DNA of 64,000 bases, taken from contig JAXHMK010000009.1 in assembly GCA_034521495.1 (NCBI GenBank), positions 551,001-615,000 on the forward strand. The letters are read 5' to 3'. The notes below the pieces were generated by a model. That model saw only the letters and a program-made list of their open reading frames with translations. It was not told the origin of the DNA and made no database searches. Below, in pieces: positions 63,001 through 64,000 of this stretch. Both the position numbers and the translations under genes were made by a program. The DNA is from Balneolaceae bacterium (lineage in GTDB: Bacteria > Bacteroidota > Rhodothermia > Balneolales > Balneolaceae). Numbering within the stretch: the stretch's first letter is position 1; the number at the start of each line of letters is the position of its first letter.

Positions 63001-63978
63001 ATGGAAACAACTTTTTCCGGCAAGCCACTTGCAGATGAAGGCTATGTATATTCTACTTATGGGAAGCTGAAATATCTGAAGCATGCCGTATCAAGTGTGC
63101 AAACGCTGAGAAGATATGACCAAGATCGGCCGGTTGCCCTTTTTTGCTCAAAAGAGCATAAAGAGATACTCTCTAACTACAGTCTCAGTTCTCTTTTTAC
63201 GCATATTTTTCATCTACCTGAAGAGTACCAGTCTATTACCGGTTTTAAGCATAATGTATATCGGTTTCTGGCTTTCAAAAAGAATCTGTTTCTCGACAGT
63301 GATATTCTATGGTGTAAAAACCCAGATAATCTTTGGAAACAGTTAAGTGCGTATAAGTTTACAATAACGGGTAACCAAACCTCCGATCTTTTTTTTGGAG
63401 CTCCCAAAGGGTTTCGGGTACTGATCGATGTTTTATTTCGCAGAAGGAAACGTACGCTTAGAAGATTCGATATCACTTATCTCAGCAGGGTGCAGTCCGG
63501 TTTGATTTATGCTGATGATTACGATGTAACAGAACAAGTTTGTGAGCTTGCTAAAGAGATGCTAAGCAGGCAAGACGAAACCCATTTTCGAAGTCGTAAA
63601 GAGGAGAAGGGTCGCAGTGAGGAATCATGTGAATGGAGCTACGCAATTGCGATGGCAAAATTAAAGCTGCAGGTTTTCCCGTGGTTAAATGGGTACGAGA
63701 GTTCACAGCTTGATTTTATTGAAAGTTATACGAACTACGATAAAGATTTTAAAAACGTTAAATGTCTGTTTTTTGGTGACCGATTTATCTATGATTTAAA
63801 AGGATTGAAAAAACTTTGGATCCAAAAATTGTTGATTCGGATGTTGACCTCCATCCCCGGAAAAGGAGACTATCTTTATGTAACTCCTTACTGTCTTCAT
63901 TTTGGGTGGTATCACCAAAAAGAACCCCTCAATGAATTTTCAGAGCGATGCTGGCAAAAACTGATCAACTCGCAATAA
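63001..63978 (+). CDS. Glycosyltransferase-like protein
   Basis: A 325-residue protein. N-terminal YSTYGKLKYLKHAVSSVQTLRRYDQDRPVALFC followed by FLDSDILW (D99-x-D101), resembling GT-A fold (GT8-like) nucleotide-sugar enzymes with a DxD motif. The C-terminal half is basic and unrecognised. Separate start (ATG 63001) 15 bases after the MlaC-like gene; substrate unknown. Confidence 0.65.
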   Translation: METTFSGKPLADEGYVYSTYGKLKYLKHAVSSVQTLRRYDQDRPVALFCSKEHKEILSNYSLSSLFTHIFHLPEEYQSITGFKHNVYRFLAFKKNLFLDSDILWCKNPDNLWKQLSAYKFTITGNQTSDLFFGAPKGFRVLIDVLFRRRKRTLRRFDITYLSRVQSGLIYADDYDVTEQVCELAKEMLSRQDETHFRSRKEEKGRSEESCEWSYAIAMAKLKLQVFPWLNGYESSQLDFIESYTNYDKDFKNVKCLFFGDRFIYDLKGLKKLWIQKLLIRMLTSIPGKGDYLYVTPYCLHFGWYHQKEPLNEFSERCWQKLINSQ

Positions 63979-64000
63979 CTGAAATTCGGATCTTCAATCC

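Overview
The window looks like chromosome from a member of the Balneolota (the Balneola/Gracilimonas/Rhodohalobacter relatives of the Bacteroidota). The grounds are a GWxTD-domain lipoprotein, a SprE/PorW-like TPR lipoprotein, a Bacteroidota-type LptE, many lipoproteins with short lipoboxes, starts with A-rich leaders and no clear Shine-Dalgarno sequence, an F-type ATPase locus that lacks beta and epsilon, and compatible-solute genes fitting a moderately salt-adapted lifestyle. The phylum call is inference from gene content; no rRNA is present.

Layout. 1-13.3 kb is housekeeping: transhydrogenase-like flavoprotein (cut by the window edge), Mn-type superoxide dismutase, bacilliredoxin, GWxTD lipoprotein, pyruvate kinase, a SprE-like TPR lipoprotein, pyrD, pabB and a chelatase-like AAA ATPase. 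13.3-17.9 kb is an accessory stretch: a palindrome-rich spacer, remnants of a histidine kinase and an ABC permease fused back to back at a deletion scar, and three type II toxin-antitoxin modules around a CotH-family lipoprotein. 17.9-23.6 kb is a minus-strand sulfate-assimilation operon (sulfurtransferase, sulfite reductase, SUMT, APS-type reductase, siroheme dehydrogenase). Ahead of it lies an overlooked 36-codon leader ORF very rich in Cys and Met codons, followed by an intrinsic terminator and a possible antiterminator: a candidate sulfur-amino-acid attenuator. 23.6-28.5 kb is repeat-rich and A+T-rich, with two PAS regulators (one a degenerate histidine kinase) and a dUTPase-fold protein. 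28.5-32.6 kb holds two anion permeases (SulP and SLC13) that could feed sulfate to the operon.

32.6-36.3 kb carries bL31, an MBL hydrolase and a sigma-54 activator / LptE / TPR operon. 36.4-41.4 kb is a probable glucosylglycerate module: a GH13_18 phosphorylase facing a HAD phosphatase, glucosyl-3-phosphoglycerate synthase and an atypical M20 protein. 42-47.1 kb has miaB, tandem FKBP lipoproteins, pyrE, pgpA and pgsA on the minus strand. 47.3-64 kb is a plus-strand run: cinA, an outer-membrane barrel, ftsX, guaB, an M23 peptidase, a bactofilin, the atpZ-I-B-E-F-H-A-G operon, tRNA-Ser(UGA), a TolC-like channel, an MlaC-like protein and a glycosyltransferase-like protein.

Between genes there are several families of inverted-repeat elements: REP/BIME-like GC palindromes, at least one MITE family with two copies in opposite orientation (one nested inside another element), and hairpins in several gaps of the sulfur operon. 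No IS transposase, integrase, CRISPR array or rRNA was seen.
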